A stretch of 64,000 nucleotides of DNA. Origin: Callipepla californica brunnescens. Lineage: Eukaryota; Chordata; Aves; Galliformes; Odontophoridae. The DNA lies in the NCBI GenBank assembly GCA_023055505.1, contig JALIRH010000005.1, positions 1,736,001 through 1,800,000 on the forward strand, written 5' to 3'. Below the pieces are notes generated by a model that worked only from the letters and a program-made list of their open reading frames with translations, ran no database searches and was not told the DNA's origin. The translations under genes were made by a program, and so were the position numbers. This document shows, in pieces, positions 13,301 to 28,300 of this stretch; positions within the stretch are counted from its first letter, which is position 1; the number at the start of each line of letters is the position of its first letter.

Positions 13301-16300
13301 ATTGACTTTCTAAAAATGAAACATGGAAGGAAAGAAAACAGAGTGTTTTTGTCTAAAAGTTCCAAAGAGGAAGACTTAGGTACAGAGAGCAGTGAAACTA
13401 GTTTTGAAACTAGTTTAAGAAGCCTGTTATCTTGAGGCTGAAAGTACTGCATAAAATAGAGAATCTTTGCTCCCTAATTCTTTTATTCCAAAGGGCTAAG
13501 GGAAAACATCCAACGGTAAAGACAGGATCAAAAGTAAAGAAATGATAAATCAAACCCAAAAATATTAAAATCTAAATGTTTGAGAGCTAACAGTGCAGAA
13601 ATAGCACAATGCTGTCGGTCTGCGCTCCCTCCAAGCTGCCATCCCATTCACAACTGAGTGCCAAATGAGCCAAGCAGCTGTTGTCACCGGGAAGAACAAA
13701 GGCTAGAGTGACCCAGGCTCCTCCTGTGAGAAGTCTGGTCAACAGCCAACTGAAAGCATGTTCCAAGGTGGCATCTGCAGCTCAAACATAAATCCATGTG
13801 CTCGGTCCTAGAAATCAGTATGCCCTGTGCTTTCTTTCTAGGATGGAACTTATCTTTTCTTACCCTTGTAAGAGCCTGAGCTGTTTATTGTCCAATTCCA
13901 TTCAAATTCTCAGAAGACTTGCCCAATTATGTTATGCTTTGCCACAATGCCTCCTTACTCGAAGTCTGATACACTTAAGTACGCTTGAAGTACATTTAAT
14001 GTAACTGCAAAGTTTGTGAACTTGCGCTTCTTCCTAGAGCTTTAACTACCCTCAGGATGTAAAAATCAAACTGATGATCACCTATAGATTCTCTCCTGAA
14101 CATCTGTGTACTTTGCATCAAGTGAACTGCACCCTGAAGTCAGATAATGTGAAACCGGAATCGTCTAAGAACTTGAGAATGTAAACACTGACCTTTTTTT
14201 CTTTCTACCACACAAAATAACCCATTTAGTCTTAACATGGTTAACTGTTCATTTTGGACAGGATATAGGGAAGAATATGAATGGAATACAATGTGATCTG
14301 AACAGAGGGCTGGGGAAGCTGGAAAGACCAATTGTGCTGGTGTCTTCCTCCGTATGTGACTCTTTCTGTCCTGTGACACATTTCAGCTTATGTAGGGTTG
14401 AGGGCTATTTGCTTGAAGGGTGCCAATGTCACTCAATTCAGAAATGGAAACCTTGTGACACCCAAGTGATAGCAGTGATTTCACTTGACCCAGTTGTTCC
14501 CATTCTGTTGGCTCTTTGAAACAGATAAAACTCTATCAGTTCCAATCCGAAGTCTGTTTTAAGTTACAAGAAGCTTATTTATCTTGGAGTTGGAGGTAAA
14601 TTCTCATTGCATTTTATTGACTAATTTTAAGACCAGTGCTTCATGTGAATCCAAGCACGGGGATGCATGAAGATAGAATATATAAATATTTACTACATAT
14701 ATTTATTCCTATTTCACTGAAATATTTTGGTGTAATAGTTTAAACACTTTAATCGCTGTCATTGGCAAACTAGGTAAGAGGATGTGCAAAAATTTAGGAA
14801 TTAAGAGAAAAGTTTTGACCTGATCACTTGCCTCTGAGGGAACGCTTAGAGGAACAGAAGCAAACTGTTAGCAAAGTGAAGTCTATAGATACATTTTTCA
14901 GACTGCAAACTTAAAGAACTCAGAGCAACAGCCCTAGAATGAATACAGTGGCAGTGTAAGCTTTTTGTGTACTGGTACTGTGAAGAGATAAGCACTCCTT
15001 TCTTAAGTACAATGACTACAGGAACATCTAAAATAATTATCTAGGGGAAAAAAAAAAAGCCTGATCTGGTTTGATTCCCCTGAAGCTAAGTCTAGCCTGA
15101 ACTATTAAGGGTAGAAATCCATGTAATTATCGTATGTTACCTAATCACCAATTTTTTAGAGAAGCTGATCTTGTAAGTGAACAATGTAATTCTGTGTCTT
15201 GGAAGTGGTATGTCAAGAAGGTATTTTAAATAGTGCGAGCAGCACGGTTGTGTTCTCACATAATGTAAGAATACCACAGCAGCCTCCTACATGGTATTCT
15301 GTAAACAGTTAGGAAAAAAATGCTCGACGCTAAATCTACAATGGGTATCTTGGAGGCTCGCAACTAACTGAATCCAGCAGCTGGAAACAAAACAGAAATG
15401 CACAATGGCAGCAGCCTAGAGACCTTAGTTATTCTCCACAGACTTCATTGTTTTCTATTTGAAAACCGCTAATTCATCACTCTGAGTGTTTCAAGTGACA
15501 AAAATATATTCCAACCTTTCATGTGAGCCCTTCCTGTTTACAAAGAAGTAGAGCTGCAGGTTTAAAAATCACAAAGCTAACTTTGCTTGTGTTGTACTTA
15601 ACTCCACTAAAAAGAGCAGACTGGTTGTTGCTATATTAGCGACTAATATTAGCTCTGTTGCATGAGGAATTACTGGGAGTTATCCAGCAATAGTCTGAGC
15701 TGTGCCAAAGAAAAGTCAGGAGTTCAAGTATGTACAGATCTTTCATAGCTGTCACTCTTCTTCAGAGTAAATTGTTCATCTCTGGGCCAAAGCTGTAACT
15801 ACTTCAGGGAAGGATGGTGGAACTATGCTTTACATAGTAACTGCTGAGAAACAGCTTTCTGTGAACCTGCGCAAGGCCACGTGTGGTGTTCAGACATTCT
15901 TTCTTAAAATACTGCTGAGAACAAGTATGCTATCAGGTGCTTCCCCTGAAGTGAAGTTGCATTATGGTGGGTTGTCTATTTAGTAATGCTTCATGGAGTA
16001 AGGAAAATGCAGCACTTTCAAATAACTTCTACCGTGTTTTAATTTCTACTGACGTTCCGTGCTTTTTCACTTTTGTTTAGCTATTCACATACCTTGTGTA
16101 AACAGCATGTGGAAAAGCACGGAGATCTTCAGATTTTTGGGGTGTTTGATGCATGGGGCCTGACTTACAGTTGTAACGCTATACAATTCCACCAAGACAC
16201 CTGATACCAGAAAGGAAGTGTTCCCAACGTGACTGTGTTGTAACTTCCCTGTGAAACTGGGTCTCACAGCTGCACGTGGGTCTGGTTTGTTTTAGCTAGC

Positions 16301-19300
16301 AGAGCAGTTTGTTACAGCTGTTCTGTTGGACAGCTGGTACACAACCACATGCAGTCCAGCTCAATCAAACACAGTGTAACGGAACAGCAAAGAGCACTAC
16401 AACTTCTGCTAGATAAATGCAGTGTGTTGATCTTGACCTAGCAATGTGACAGGCAACCTTAGCATCAAGAAGGCATACAGAATTAAGAACTCATCCCCTT
16501 CCTCTGTTCTCTAATGTAACTCTCCTCCATGCTTATTTCCTGCATTGCTACAGAACAGTGTTCACTCCCCAGAGATGAGCTTTGGCTGCTGCAGAGGCTG
16601 TGATGCAGCTATTTGCAGTGATTCACCCTGCTCTCTTCTACTGAGGTCTTCTAATGCTTTCCAACTTTTCTCCTCCCACTTGCCATTTGATGCACAAAAC
16701 AGATGTGCATTTAGGGTTTTGCTATACAGTCTTACAACTGAGCTTGTTGATTACTGCTTAGCTCAGAAAACTAATTACACAATCTATGTAGTATGTTCTT
16801 TCTTATACTGTTAAGAATCATCACAGAAAATGGCAACGCAGAGCTGCGGCAAACAAAAAAATACTAAATCCTCATTGCAAACAATTGAGAGGACCTACTT
16901 ACAAAGCTGGGAGAGCAAATGGCCTTTTCCCTCCCACGGGGCTAAGATCTGACACGTAGTTTTCTGACTTACGGTTAGCTTAAAGAATCTTTATTTCATG
17001 CTGCTATCTGATAAATCTGAACAATGAAGTTGAAGCGGTTCTAAAAGCCTTAGGCATGTCTCAATTTGAGAGGAGGAGGGGAGAATTAGTTCTCAAAGGG
17101 CCAGAAGTAATCAGGAGCCATGGCCGGTGACACTTAGAATAAGGCTGCTTTATCATTACATGTTGAGCAGCGATACAGATCTTGACACATAATTTTAATA
17201 ATAGCTTGTAAGTGTCAGTGATAATGTAATCTGTTTAACAATGAGCCTAAAGATTATCCAGAAGAGAGCATATTATGCCCTGTTAAAACAGCTAATCTGC
17301 ATAAAACTTGTGACAAGCCGGACCTTTTCAGTGTTTAATAAACTGGCTGAATATTCATTTTTAAGGCAGTGTCCAAATTGGTTTGGTCACAGATGACTAT
17401 TTAAAGCCCATTCCAAAGCTGGCAAATCCACCAGGGAAATAACATGAGAACACAAAAAAACCTACACGACAACAAACCATCCCCCATAAAAACAACAAAA
17501 GACCGCCTCTAGCTAAATGCCCACATGATTAACATCAGCAATAATGGGTCCAATTCTAGTGGAACAGGAGGACATTTGTTTTGAGTACTCACTGGCCACT
17601 TCTATACAGGATTGGTGCAGGGCAGAGCAAAAATTCCGATTCCACCTTTTTTGGTTTTTCATCTGCAAAACAAATCACATGAAGTTAATTTACTTCACCG
17701 TTTAAATGAGACAGCATGTGTACACATCGTTATGAAGTCCAAACCAGTGCCCAGTTTGTGTGCCCATATTACATTGCTTCCTTGATGTACGTCAGCTCAC
17801 GCCCTTCTACAGATGTTTTCCTCCTTTCAAGGCCTTTTTTAAATTTAATAAGAATAAGGACAGAATTCAGGGTTTCCCAATACTTGAAAAGTGAATGTTT
17901 GTTTCTAATTAACATAAACCCTGTGTGTGGCAGTCAATTATTGTGCCATCAACTGTGGTTGTAGTCTTTCTCCAGAGCTTCTCATGCTTTTGGGAGGTCT
18001 CAGCATTTGCAAGCGTCATCATGCTTACAAAGCATCTACTGGTAAAGCAATGTATCCAATGCAGCATTCTTTTTCTGCAGCCATGAAAAGGAGAGGAGAA
18101 AAATAAACCCTGTCCCCACAGATGGAGGGCAAAAAACAGCAGTGAGCCTTCAAGGTGTCCTTCATGTATGAAGTGCTCTAAAAGGTGGCAAGGGAGTTAA
18201 ATAGGAAAAAAAAATAAAATAAAATAAAAACCACAACTCTGCACGTGTGCATATGGTATTTGATGATGAGAGCTCCTGTACTTCTAGTGCCTGGTAAACT
18301 GGGGAAAAAGTCCAATTGTCTTCCCAATCACCTATGGTAGAACTGATAATCGTTTCTGTACTGAAACTGTACCTGTAAGCATGGTCTATTTTCTGACCTA
18401 GGGGAAGGCAGATGAATGATCAGTGAGATAAATATGGAGACGACTTTGTCCTGTATGCAAGGAGAAAGCAGATACACAGGCAGTTCAGGGGCAGCTAAAG
18501 GAGGAGCTGATGGCATAAATGAGCTTTTCCCATGTACCATAATCTACACTGACTGCTTGGCCTAGATCTGGGGCTAGTTGTGAGGTGGGGAAGAGGGATT
18601 AGCACATTGCCATATGTTTTTGTCTTAATGGTATGTTTCATAGATTATTTTTCTATCCTGCAGCTACATTTGGCAGGTTTCCTTTCCAGCATTTGGTAAT
18701 GGTTCTTTATAAATGCAGAAAGAGAACCATGCCAAATGTATCTTTTAAAACTTGAAGAACTGACAAAATAAGGGTTTGCTCTCAGGCTGGTTTCAGACTA
18801 GAGCCTAGGCTACCAGTAAGGGGAATTTGCAAGTGTGTCCTCCATTATGTTCTCAAATGGTGAGGACTCCATTGAGAGCACATCTGTTTTTCCATGAAGG
18901 AGAAGACAATGTGGGAATACCTTTCTTTTTCTTGTGACAATCTCCTGCTAGTGCTCAGAGCCCTTCCTACCGTTTTGTCTCCTTCAGTCTCTCCCAGAAC
19001 AAAAATGCTTGGAGCGTTGCAGAGAGAGAGCTTGTGTATCAGAGGAAAGAGTGCATCAATCTTCCTTATTTCCTTCCTATACTGTTCTGTAAACGTTTGC
19101 TGCTGTCCATTGCTAGAGATGAGACAAGAAGCTGTGTTAGGGCAGGCCTTTGGCAATACCCCATACAGCAGGTTGTTTTTATGCTGCAGCATGTAATAAT
19201 ACATTACTATGCCTATTCCCCTCCTTTTGTGGGTGTCAGCACACCCTTTCCTGAAGCTAAGAAAAGAAAAAGCAGTCCAGAGATCTAGTTGGAAATCATC

Positions 19301-22300
19301 ACATCAAATGCTAGCATTTGCAGGCTTCTTCCTGTCCAAGTATAGCTATTCCTACCATGGCAAAGCAGACATGCACACGTTGCTCAGTCATAAATGACTG
19401 CATGATCAGGGAATTGGAGAAATCAAAGTTAGGAAATATGCAAAAAGGTCATTTAAAGAAGGCAATGTGCGTAATACATTTGTCAGTGACATTCATCTAA
19501 GCTGTTAAAAAGGCTTCTGGGTAACTATTCCTGAGTCTCACTGTAAACATTTCTCACTGTCCTAATAACACCTACACTAGATTGCCTGCAGAGTTTTAAG
19601 TCTCTTGTTCTCTTCTCAGTGGATTTGGAGAGCCCACCATAGTATCTGCTATTATAAAAGATGTGAAGAAGGCATGGGCTTTTATTTCAGATGGACTGGG
19701 GCTGTAGAAAAGTGAACTGTTTGTGGCCAAATACAAGTCAAAAGGAAGTCAGAAATAGAACTGGGAGAATCCTGAAGGCTTGCAAAGCAGCCACAAAAAC
19801 TGAGCACGAATAATAATTATCTGAAGATCGTGTTGCTGATGTCTAACCCGTTAATTCTAAATAACATGAAATTAATTTTTGTCACCTAGAACTAAGCCTG
19901 TGTCCCCACTTCTCCAAGTAGGAAAGGTACACTAGGGTAACAAATACACAACTGAACCAATTTTGTCACATTTCAAATTACAGTTCTTTAAAGCTGGTGT
20001 GAGAAAAAGTGTCAATAAGCAAGCCTTAGTTTAATATGGGGAACAAAGGTGACAATTCTAATTGAAACTGAAGGGAAACTTATAAAAGCAGGATAGGTTT
20101 ACACAGGTTGTCTTTACCCAGAACCGTGCCATTTTCTTATTCTTATAGAAGGTCGTTAACAGGCAGGAGAGATTGGAAGAAAATGTACTGGAAATACATG
20201 CTGAAAAGGACAGGGATTAAGACAAGCTAATATAAAAATCAGACATCAGGTAGGGGGAGAAAATGTTAGTTTTTTTTTCTACAGGTGCATTTTTTCTCTT
20301 TTTTTTCCAGTCTGACTTGCTTCGAAGGCATACTGCTTAGAGCAAGAACTTGAATATAGTTCTCCTAGCTGTCATACTTTAGTTTGTGGATATCAAAAAT
20401 GGCGAAGGTTTCAGTTAGTGGTGCTTTTTCACCACCATCTCCCTTCTGCTAGTTCAAGGAACAGAGGAGCAGAATGGGACTAATCTAGATTCTGAACTGC
20501 CATTTCCTCTGTCCCAAGAGTCCTTTGCCCCACCAAAAAGTTAATGCACTGAACAACACAGGACCAATGCCTAAAAATTTTGCCTATGAAGGAGTTCTCC
20601 AAAAATATTCTTAATCAGATAAGAAAATGCTTTGCATTTTGTCGTCTTTTCCTGTTTCTTTTGTTTTGTTTTTAGACCTCTTGGAGCCCTGTACTTAGAA
20701 AGATTTCCCCAATGACTGAGAGTTACGGATTACAAAATCTGACCAAAGGTCAATAGTAAATTCAACAGAAAAAACACAGAGTAGGAGTTGTTTCTAAAAA
20801 AAACTACGGGGAAAGTGCCTGTAAAAGATGCCATGGTCACAATGTCTGAAACTGAATTCCATTCCACATACCAGGAAACTACTGTCCATCTAGAGATCTG
20901 GCTGTAGCCTCCTGGAGGAGATTGCTCCTCAAGACGCTAAGCTGAAGATGTCACAATACAGGGACAAAATGCTACCAATTGTAGCAGAAGTTTCAGGGAA
21001 AGGATTCCATATCATGAAGGGGCACCCATGCCCTGCCAAATTCCTGAGACAGTCTATCAGCTATACTTCTTGTATACTGGACAGTGTGAGCAGAGGTGCT
21101 TCAGGACAAGCTGAATGTACCTTGGATCTGACTGACTTCTGGAATGATCATGAGGGCCTTTTTTTGACCATGGTTTTCTTATAAGAAGGGGCATTTCATC
21201 AGCATGGTTTGTGGCTGTGTTTTTATAGGTACATTAGGAGCTAGACACTTACCACCGCATTATTTCACACTACTGCTGGTCACAGCTAATGGCAACTGGT
21301 AGCAAATTCAAATTGCTGAGCAAGATGTTAACAACATACATCCTCTTACTAATCCTCAAGGTTTTCCTGTTTTTCTTCCTTCCTTCTATGCTTTTGTTTA
21401 AATTTTCTTTAAATGAGGCAGAAAGAAGGAAGAAATCACTTAGAAGCAATCTGTCTTTATGTATCCTACTAATTCCAATACTTACGAATGGTAGTTCCAT
21501 TAACTTGATAGGTACAAGTAACACCATCAGTTCTTCCACCAAGGGTTAAGCCACTTCCTCTAAGAACAACTTGGAACTCCTCTGGAGAGGAAAAGAAAAC
21601 AACAAGCACTGCTATTTACTGCATTGCAACTTGGATAGTAATGTTTTGCTGATCAAATTTAAATTAAGTAAGTTCTGGTACTTAACTGCATACTTAAGTC
21701 ATCATGGGGAAAATAAAGAACTGTACCTCAGTGGATTCCGACTAGCAGCACATGAGGAATGAAATCTGGGTGTTTATTTGTAAGAGACTCCAGTTTTTGA
21801 TTGGGCCTGTTTAAACCTCCACAAAAAAAAAAAAAAAAAACATTCTGCTCAGAAATGCTTCTCTGGAAGTTGTGTAAGAGCTGTGCTATTTGTGGGTGCG
21901 TAATCTTGCAGAGGAGGAGGGACAACTTTGTTTACTAAGGCAACTGACTTCATTGAGATGATCCATGTTTCTAAAAGACATCCAAATAGGCAGATTTTGC
22001 AACCATCTTATTTTGCTTGGTTTCAGAGTGTGAACTGTGAAACTAGAAAGAAGCACTTAAAATGTTGTGTAACTCTTCTACATGAGACATGCCACCTTGC
22101 TGCACCAGAGCAGTCAGATCCTTTCCTGCTCACATTAGAGCATTCAGGGCACTATAAATATTCTCAAGTATTTATATGGACTTGCATTACCAGGATTCCT
22201 AGAACTTAATTTGGTGACCACAAGTTAAGAACTGGAGTGTCACAAATGTGTCACTGCTTTAAATATTAGTAGTGCAAAGTGTGACCAACTGCACACATCA

Positions 22301-25300
22301 TACAATAGGAGATAGGTTTCTCAAAGCTGTTCCTACGTTAAGAGTTAAGTTATAGGAGCAGGCCTTGGTAAACAACTCCAGAGAAAAAAGAGCTGACAAA
22401 AGGATCTGATTTTTGTCAAAAAAAAGTCCTCAAGGAATTTCAAGAGTGATATTCCTCTTCTAGATGACTTGTGGGGTTTTCCATTGGGTAAAATGTGGAC
22501 ACCAGCTCTATAATAATTGAATTTTTTTTTTTTTTAAAGAGAACTTACCTCCTACACAGACACTGGATGGTTCCAAATATAAAATCTCAGTGCATGACTG
22601 CTTCAACACCTGTTGCAAAAGAAAATGCAGTGATAGGTTTCAGAATGCTATTTCAATGGGGAATGTTATTTTAAATGAAGTATTCATACCTAGAAAATGC
22701 TCATACACAGCTAGAGATTTGGTTTGAGCGTGCCTGACTTTGTAGGACATTGCCTTGAACCATGTAAAACTTCTGCATGCTTGCACAGTCAGATCTACTA
22801 AGAGTTCATAAGACTTGGATCAGTTTGTTAAACCTGGGATACTCTTCAAAACAACACTGATGTCTGATTTTGGCCTCAACATTTCTGTCCTGTTCCCTAA
22901 CTTAATTTTCCATGGAACCCAATCCTAAGTATTATGCCAAAAATTAGTCACAAGGAGCCTGATCCAGAATCCAGCCCAGTCAAAAGCTGTCTTCCAACAA
23001 GCCGTAGGTCAGGCCAAGTGCACGTTATTTCAAGCACTGGCACCCTGCCCTATGTAGAGCAGAGCAGGAACGCATGGTTTTTCTGACTGAACAGAGCTCT
23101 GTTCAATGATTTTCTTCAACTGCTGCATTAGAGAAGCAAAGTAGGCTGCATAACTAGTTATGGAGTAGTCTTCCAAAGGGCAGGGGGTGAAAAATATTCC
23201 TACAGATAATGCAGAAGTACAGAAGATGGAATGCATGGTGGTGATGGGTTGACTGTCTGACCAGATGATCTTAAAGATGTTTTCCATCTTTAATGATTTC
23301 ATGATTCTAAGAAAAGGGGCAAATTGGAATGATTTGTAATTCAAAAGGTGGTCCTGGACACTGTCCTTAATTTCAAGTTAAATCATAACATACAAAAGTC
23401 ATAACAGCATTTTCCCCTAATGCAGATGGGAAAAGCAAATTGAAACTTGTAGAGTTAAACAAGTGAAAACAGTACACTTCTTTACTCCCTTCTTTCTTCA
23501 CGTGATAACATGATTTTTCTAAAAGGCTGTTGATTTTCTTTAACTAAACTTCTGTGTATTATTTAAATAGCTTTGCCTGTATTATGATATTTTTAGCAGC
23601 ACTCGTGTATATAATAATATATGGAATTGATTCAAGCTCAGGTTGTGTTTGTAGCATGATGTCCTGTTCCGGTCCCCTCTGTACCTCCATTTCCTCTCAG
23701 AGGCTGATTCAGAACCAGGCACAAACTGTCAGTAAATGTAACTGTCCTAGTCTCAGCTCCTTTGTCCTCCCTTTAAATGCTGCCTTTTTTTATTCCACTC
23801 TGTTTGCTTGTGATTTCTACTGCTACGTATCCAGTCCCAGCAGAAACAAGAGCATATTTGTCAATGTGCATAGTGGAACAGCAAGCCAGGTTCCAAGCAA
23901 AAAGCTGCCTGACTCATTTAACACTTTCCCTATCACCTGTCTCCCCACAAACTGTTGTGCACTAATTATTTTTGTAGTCCTTTCAATTATGGTTTATAAA
24001 CATTAAGTTGTATCTAAAAATCTGTAAGGAGAGACCTCGCAGGCACATGCATTTGGACAAGATACAACAGTAGAGATCTTTGGAAAGAATGCAGCTCGGA
24101 GTTCAGTGCAACTCCAGCAGTTTATATTAGGCTGAAGATCTCAACTCTTGTTTCCAAAAAAGGACTTTGCTTTTTGATTGTTATTTCAGTGTAGAGACCA
24201 GGCTTATTTTAGAGAGAAGGAAAAAAAAAAAAGTGCTTTGTGCAAAACAAAATAAAAAACAAAATAAAGAACTAATAAAGTATTTCTTTATTGTAAAAAC
24301 ATATTCTGGTATTTCTCTCTGAAGATTGAGCCCCATGAACAGTCCTATTTAAGTCAACGAGACTTTGGATTTGCTTTAATATTAAGATCTGGCCGTCGGC
24401 AATATCAAGGCTCATAGAAATTATTATTTTTTTAACATTTCAGAGTTGCACTACATCCACAGGAACAAACTTTTGAAGTTATCTCATCCCCATTTGCTCA
24501 GTGTCTGATGAATGAGGGATGTGTTATGGAAGGGGGGGGGGACTGGAACACTAACACTTCATCTGATTTTCCTTGGGAAGTGCTATTGTAACCCCACCAT
24601 ATTTATAGTGATTTTCCAACACTATTTCCAGACGTGACACAAAGCAGGGAAATAATTGATTTGGGCACACTTAACTCCATCTGAACTTAGGAATAAACAG
24701 TGAAAAATAAAAACTGCAACTGATTTTGAATATGGCTTAGAATTAACTATCAAAATTCATTAACAAAAGGGAACAGTTCAGAATGCACTCATTTCCCATG
24801 GTACCGTGAAATTTCAATTCTTACATATAGATGTGATGTCTGTGATAAAAGCAAGCAAATAGGTTTTTTAACACTCTTTGTAAAAATACACAATTGCTTT
24901 GATATTAATTTTCCTCATGTAACCTATTGCCATTCATTGCTCTCGCTAGTCTTGAGAAGGCTGTGCTCAAACAACTTCAAGCTCTTGGCAAGGTTAATAA
25001 CCTAATGTTGCTGTTTTCACTCCAACAGAGCTCATGTGATGAAGACAACTGCGTGAGGGGCTGAGTTTTCCTTTTCTGAGTTATTTAAAGAGCTGCTTGT
25101 ATTGAAAGCCCGTACATGGTGGAAAAATCTACCCTATTATCTCAGAAGACCTTCCCTTCAGCAGCAGTCTTAATTAACCTTAAGAAGCAGAAATGAAAGA
25201 AATGCAGAGAGGTGAATCTGATGTAGCCAGCCCAGAAGTATACAGATAGCTTTCTCCTCAGGCTTTCCCTTACGGGTTCTTCCAAATGCTCCCTGAAACC

Positions 25301-28300
25301 AAAATTTGGACAAGATGGATAAAGTGAATCTGAAACAGAATTCACACTAATCCTATTAATTTTACCAAGTCTTACTAGTTTTGAAAGGTTTGGCCCACAA
25401 CTATTACAATATAGAACCTGAAAATGTTTTCAAATGTGGTACTCAACACTTCTTTCGCATCTAACAGGATTTAGAGAACTTTGGGTTTGTTGTTTGTTTT
25501 CAGATTTATTTTTCTATTCTAAAATAACTTGAACCTATCTTGCTGTGGAAACCTGGACTGCAAAGTCAGCAAGATTGAAAAGAACTCTTTACAAATCTTT
25601 ACTATGTTCCCTCTTCTCTAATTCATGACAATCAAAGGGAAGGATTGGGCATTGCAAATTCATTAATTAGAAAATTACTGCCCACAGGAAGAGTAGAAAT
25701 AATGACTACATAAGGCTATCCTTGCGTGGGATACTTAGGCACTCTGTGACTTACAGTAAATTCAAATAAGAGCATGAAATGCTGTGGAGGCACTACAGAA
25801 TGCTTCTTGCAAGTCTCAGACAGAACAAGGCTATGCAAAATGGGTTACATCTGGAAACACACAGGAGCTCATCCAACTGGTGGCAAAATCACAGCTGTAG
25901 GCTTTTAATTTTAATGCTCATTTGGAAGCATGTGTAGCTGTTGGTGAAAGAAGGTAGTAGTGCTACTCTTCAAGGTGGTCATTCTCTTGTCCTTCAAGAA
26001 AATGGGAAGTGAAATTCATGTCACTAATGTTTCCTTTCTTAGCAGTAACAAAAAGCAGACTGTTGAGGAAAGCTTGTTCTGTAGTTTTTCTGCATGCAGC
26101 ATGTTATATCACTGCTATATCACAGCAGCTAAGCATCTTAATGATTAAAAAAAAAAAAAAGTTATGTTTTCTATGAAGAGTTATGACAAAAGCTGCCACA
26201 GCAGCAAGTAGGGTGAACGCAGCTTAGGCTCAGCACTGCAAATGCTGTCCAACACAGCTTCTCAGAGCTGGTTGGAAGCAAAAGAGCCTTTGAGGCTCCC
26301 AGTGAAATCACATCTGATGTCCATTAGGTGAATGGATGCTGTACAGTTTGTCAGTAATGTGAGTGAATTGTTCCAGAGTATTCCTGAGAGCAGAAGTGAT
26401 CAGAAAGGCTTCTGAGATAACCCACGGGCACTCAAAAGCATCCTTGATGTAAATTAACGGATAAACACCAGGATTCAATTTGGCTTAAAAAATAAATAAA
26501 TAATAAAACAACATTGCCTCTTCTGAAAGGGTCACTTGCTAATCAGTTGCCAGACTGCTCAATTCCACCTGTGAGCCAGCTCTCATACTCCTTAACTGCA
26601 CTTGTATTTTCAGGAACACAAGTGTTCACTTAAATACAATTGCGGATGAGGTTCTGATAATGTTTAGAGTCACTTGCTGGATCAAGGCTTTTATTTTCCA
26701 CGCAGAAAATGAGCTTCCTTCTACACTAGTGCCTCAGTACCTGCATGCATGCAGCTGTCAGATCTTTGTCCTTCAGAGGAGCTCTGTATACTCTGATCTT
26801 GCTTTCACATCCTGTTTATTAATGGTAGCTAAGGGCACAGCTAAATGCTCTGTTTAGCTCCTCAACAAGCTAACTGGCATTCAGGTTTTCATGTGAAATC
26901 CTGCATGGTCCAGTTGCCACCTGTCTCCACCTTCAGCTTTCAGAGGTTCAGAAGCCACAGCTTTGTGTTCACAGAAAGTTCAGCCTTTTTCAGGTACAGA
27001 CCAGCATACGTGTGAATGTTTCTTAGAACAGTACTGGAAAGCCCAGCTGCTTTATCCACTTCTCAGGTTGGGACCACTTTTCACCTAATTAATTTCCATC
27101 CAATCAATCTGAGTGTTAATCAGTACTTAAAATCTGAATCAAACTGTGTGGTGCCTGGTTCCTGTGCATTTCCCACTAGAAGGTTCCTGATGGCTCACAT
27201 CAACTGCACCTTATGAAGTGGATTAGCACTTGATTTAATTAGAAATGCTTTACAGAAATGCCATCAGTTTCTGCCCTGTAGGTGTCCGATCAAAAAAGAG
27301 AATCACGCTTTATTAGAATTATTTAAGCTCTTGAAAAAGTGCATCTACACAAATCATTACATTAGCGTAGAAAAAACATGCATCTCTACAGCAAAAGCCA
27401 GCCAAGCAATGAGGTGGAATGTCTCACCAGTGCTTACAGGCTTTGCAGACTCCGTCTCTGTTTATAATTTTTGCTTTGCCATAGATCTTGCCTTTGCTCT
27501 ATGCAACATTTATTCCCATAGAAAGCCTGCCTTCTGCACCTTCCCCAGTCACTTTAACATGTCACGTGCTGGGCTCTGCTTTTGCTCACTTCTCACCCTC
27601 ACTGCTGCCTCTGAAAGTTCGGGGAATTTAAACTGTACAACTCCTGCAGCTCTGTAAGTATTTTGCCTACCATGTACTGGGAACATACTGCAAAACAGAG
27701 CTGCACCATGCGGCACAGTGTTACAAGCAGGCTACAACAACTTCCCCTTCCAGCACTTCAATGAATGTCACATTCCAAGGAATTGTGAAAACAATGCACT
27801 ACTAACAAGCCATGAGCAGCCCAACTGTACATTGACAATTAATAAAATATGCTAAATGTCAATTCACTTCATGGTATCGTTCTATTTTACTTAGCCCCAG
27901 TCTGCAGTTCGGAAGTTTTTGGCAGAGAGCAGCACCATAAACCATAACTCTTGTGGCATCTGTTCTTCCCTACAACTGGATGTCAAGTTTAGGAACTGGG
28001 GCAGGTCAACACCACAGCTGGATGTTTTATTGAATAGCCATAACAATTTTCAAGTCTAGTTACTGTTCTGAAACCAGATAATGGTGTGTATATACGTATG
28101 AGGACATGTAAGTTGCAGCTTCCTGGTTAGAAGACCAGTATGGCCATCAACTGTTGGCTTGACTCCTTACAGGGAAGGCAATGCGTGTGCTGTAATAAAA
28201 CAAATGCATCTAATTTTCTTTCTCAGGGCTAAGTTTTGAAGAGGGAAAACATTCACCTTTTAAAAGGAATCCCATTTGCTAAACTCATGTAGAGTAAGTC

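Larger units (their letters stand above)
1310..17592 (-). other. ANTXR2: ANTXR2 intron 10 (16.3 kb)
   Basis: Largest intron. It holds low-complexity T-rich DNA (2304-2328), a perfect 19-bp tandem duplication (4840-4877), a CR1 scrap and AT microsatellite (6902-7022), a GTTT-rich tract (about 7855-7935), a TATA-like box and donor (9041-9238), a G18 homopolymer (13265-13282), and an AT-rich stretch dense in homeobox-like sites next to exon 10 (about 17130-17400). No other gene, RNA or intact transposon is recognised. Confidence 0.78.

Noticed and set aside
23030..23344. A 104-codon minus-strand frame in intron 7
   Set aside because: It partly covers a CR1 3' end on the opposite strand, and has no domain or splice support.
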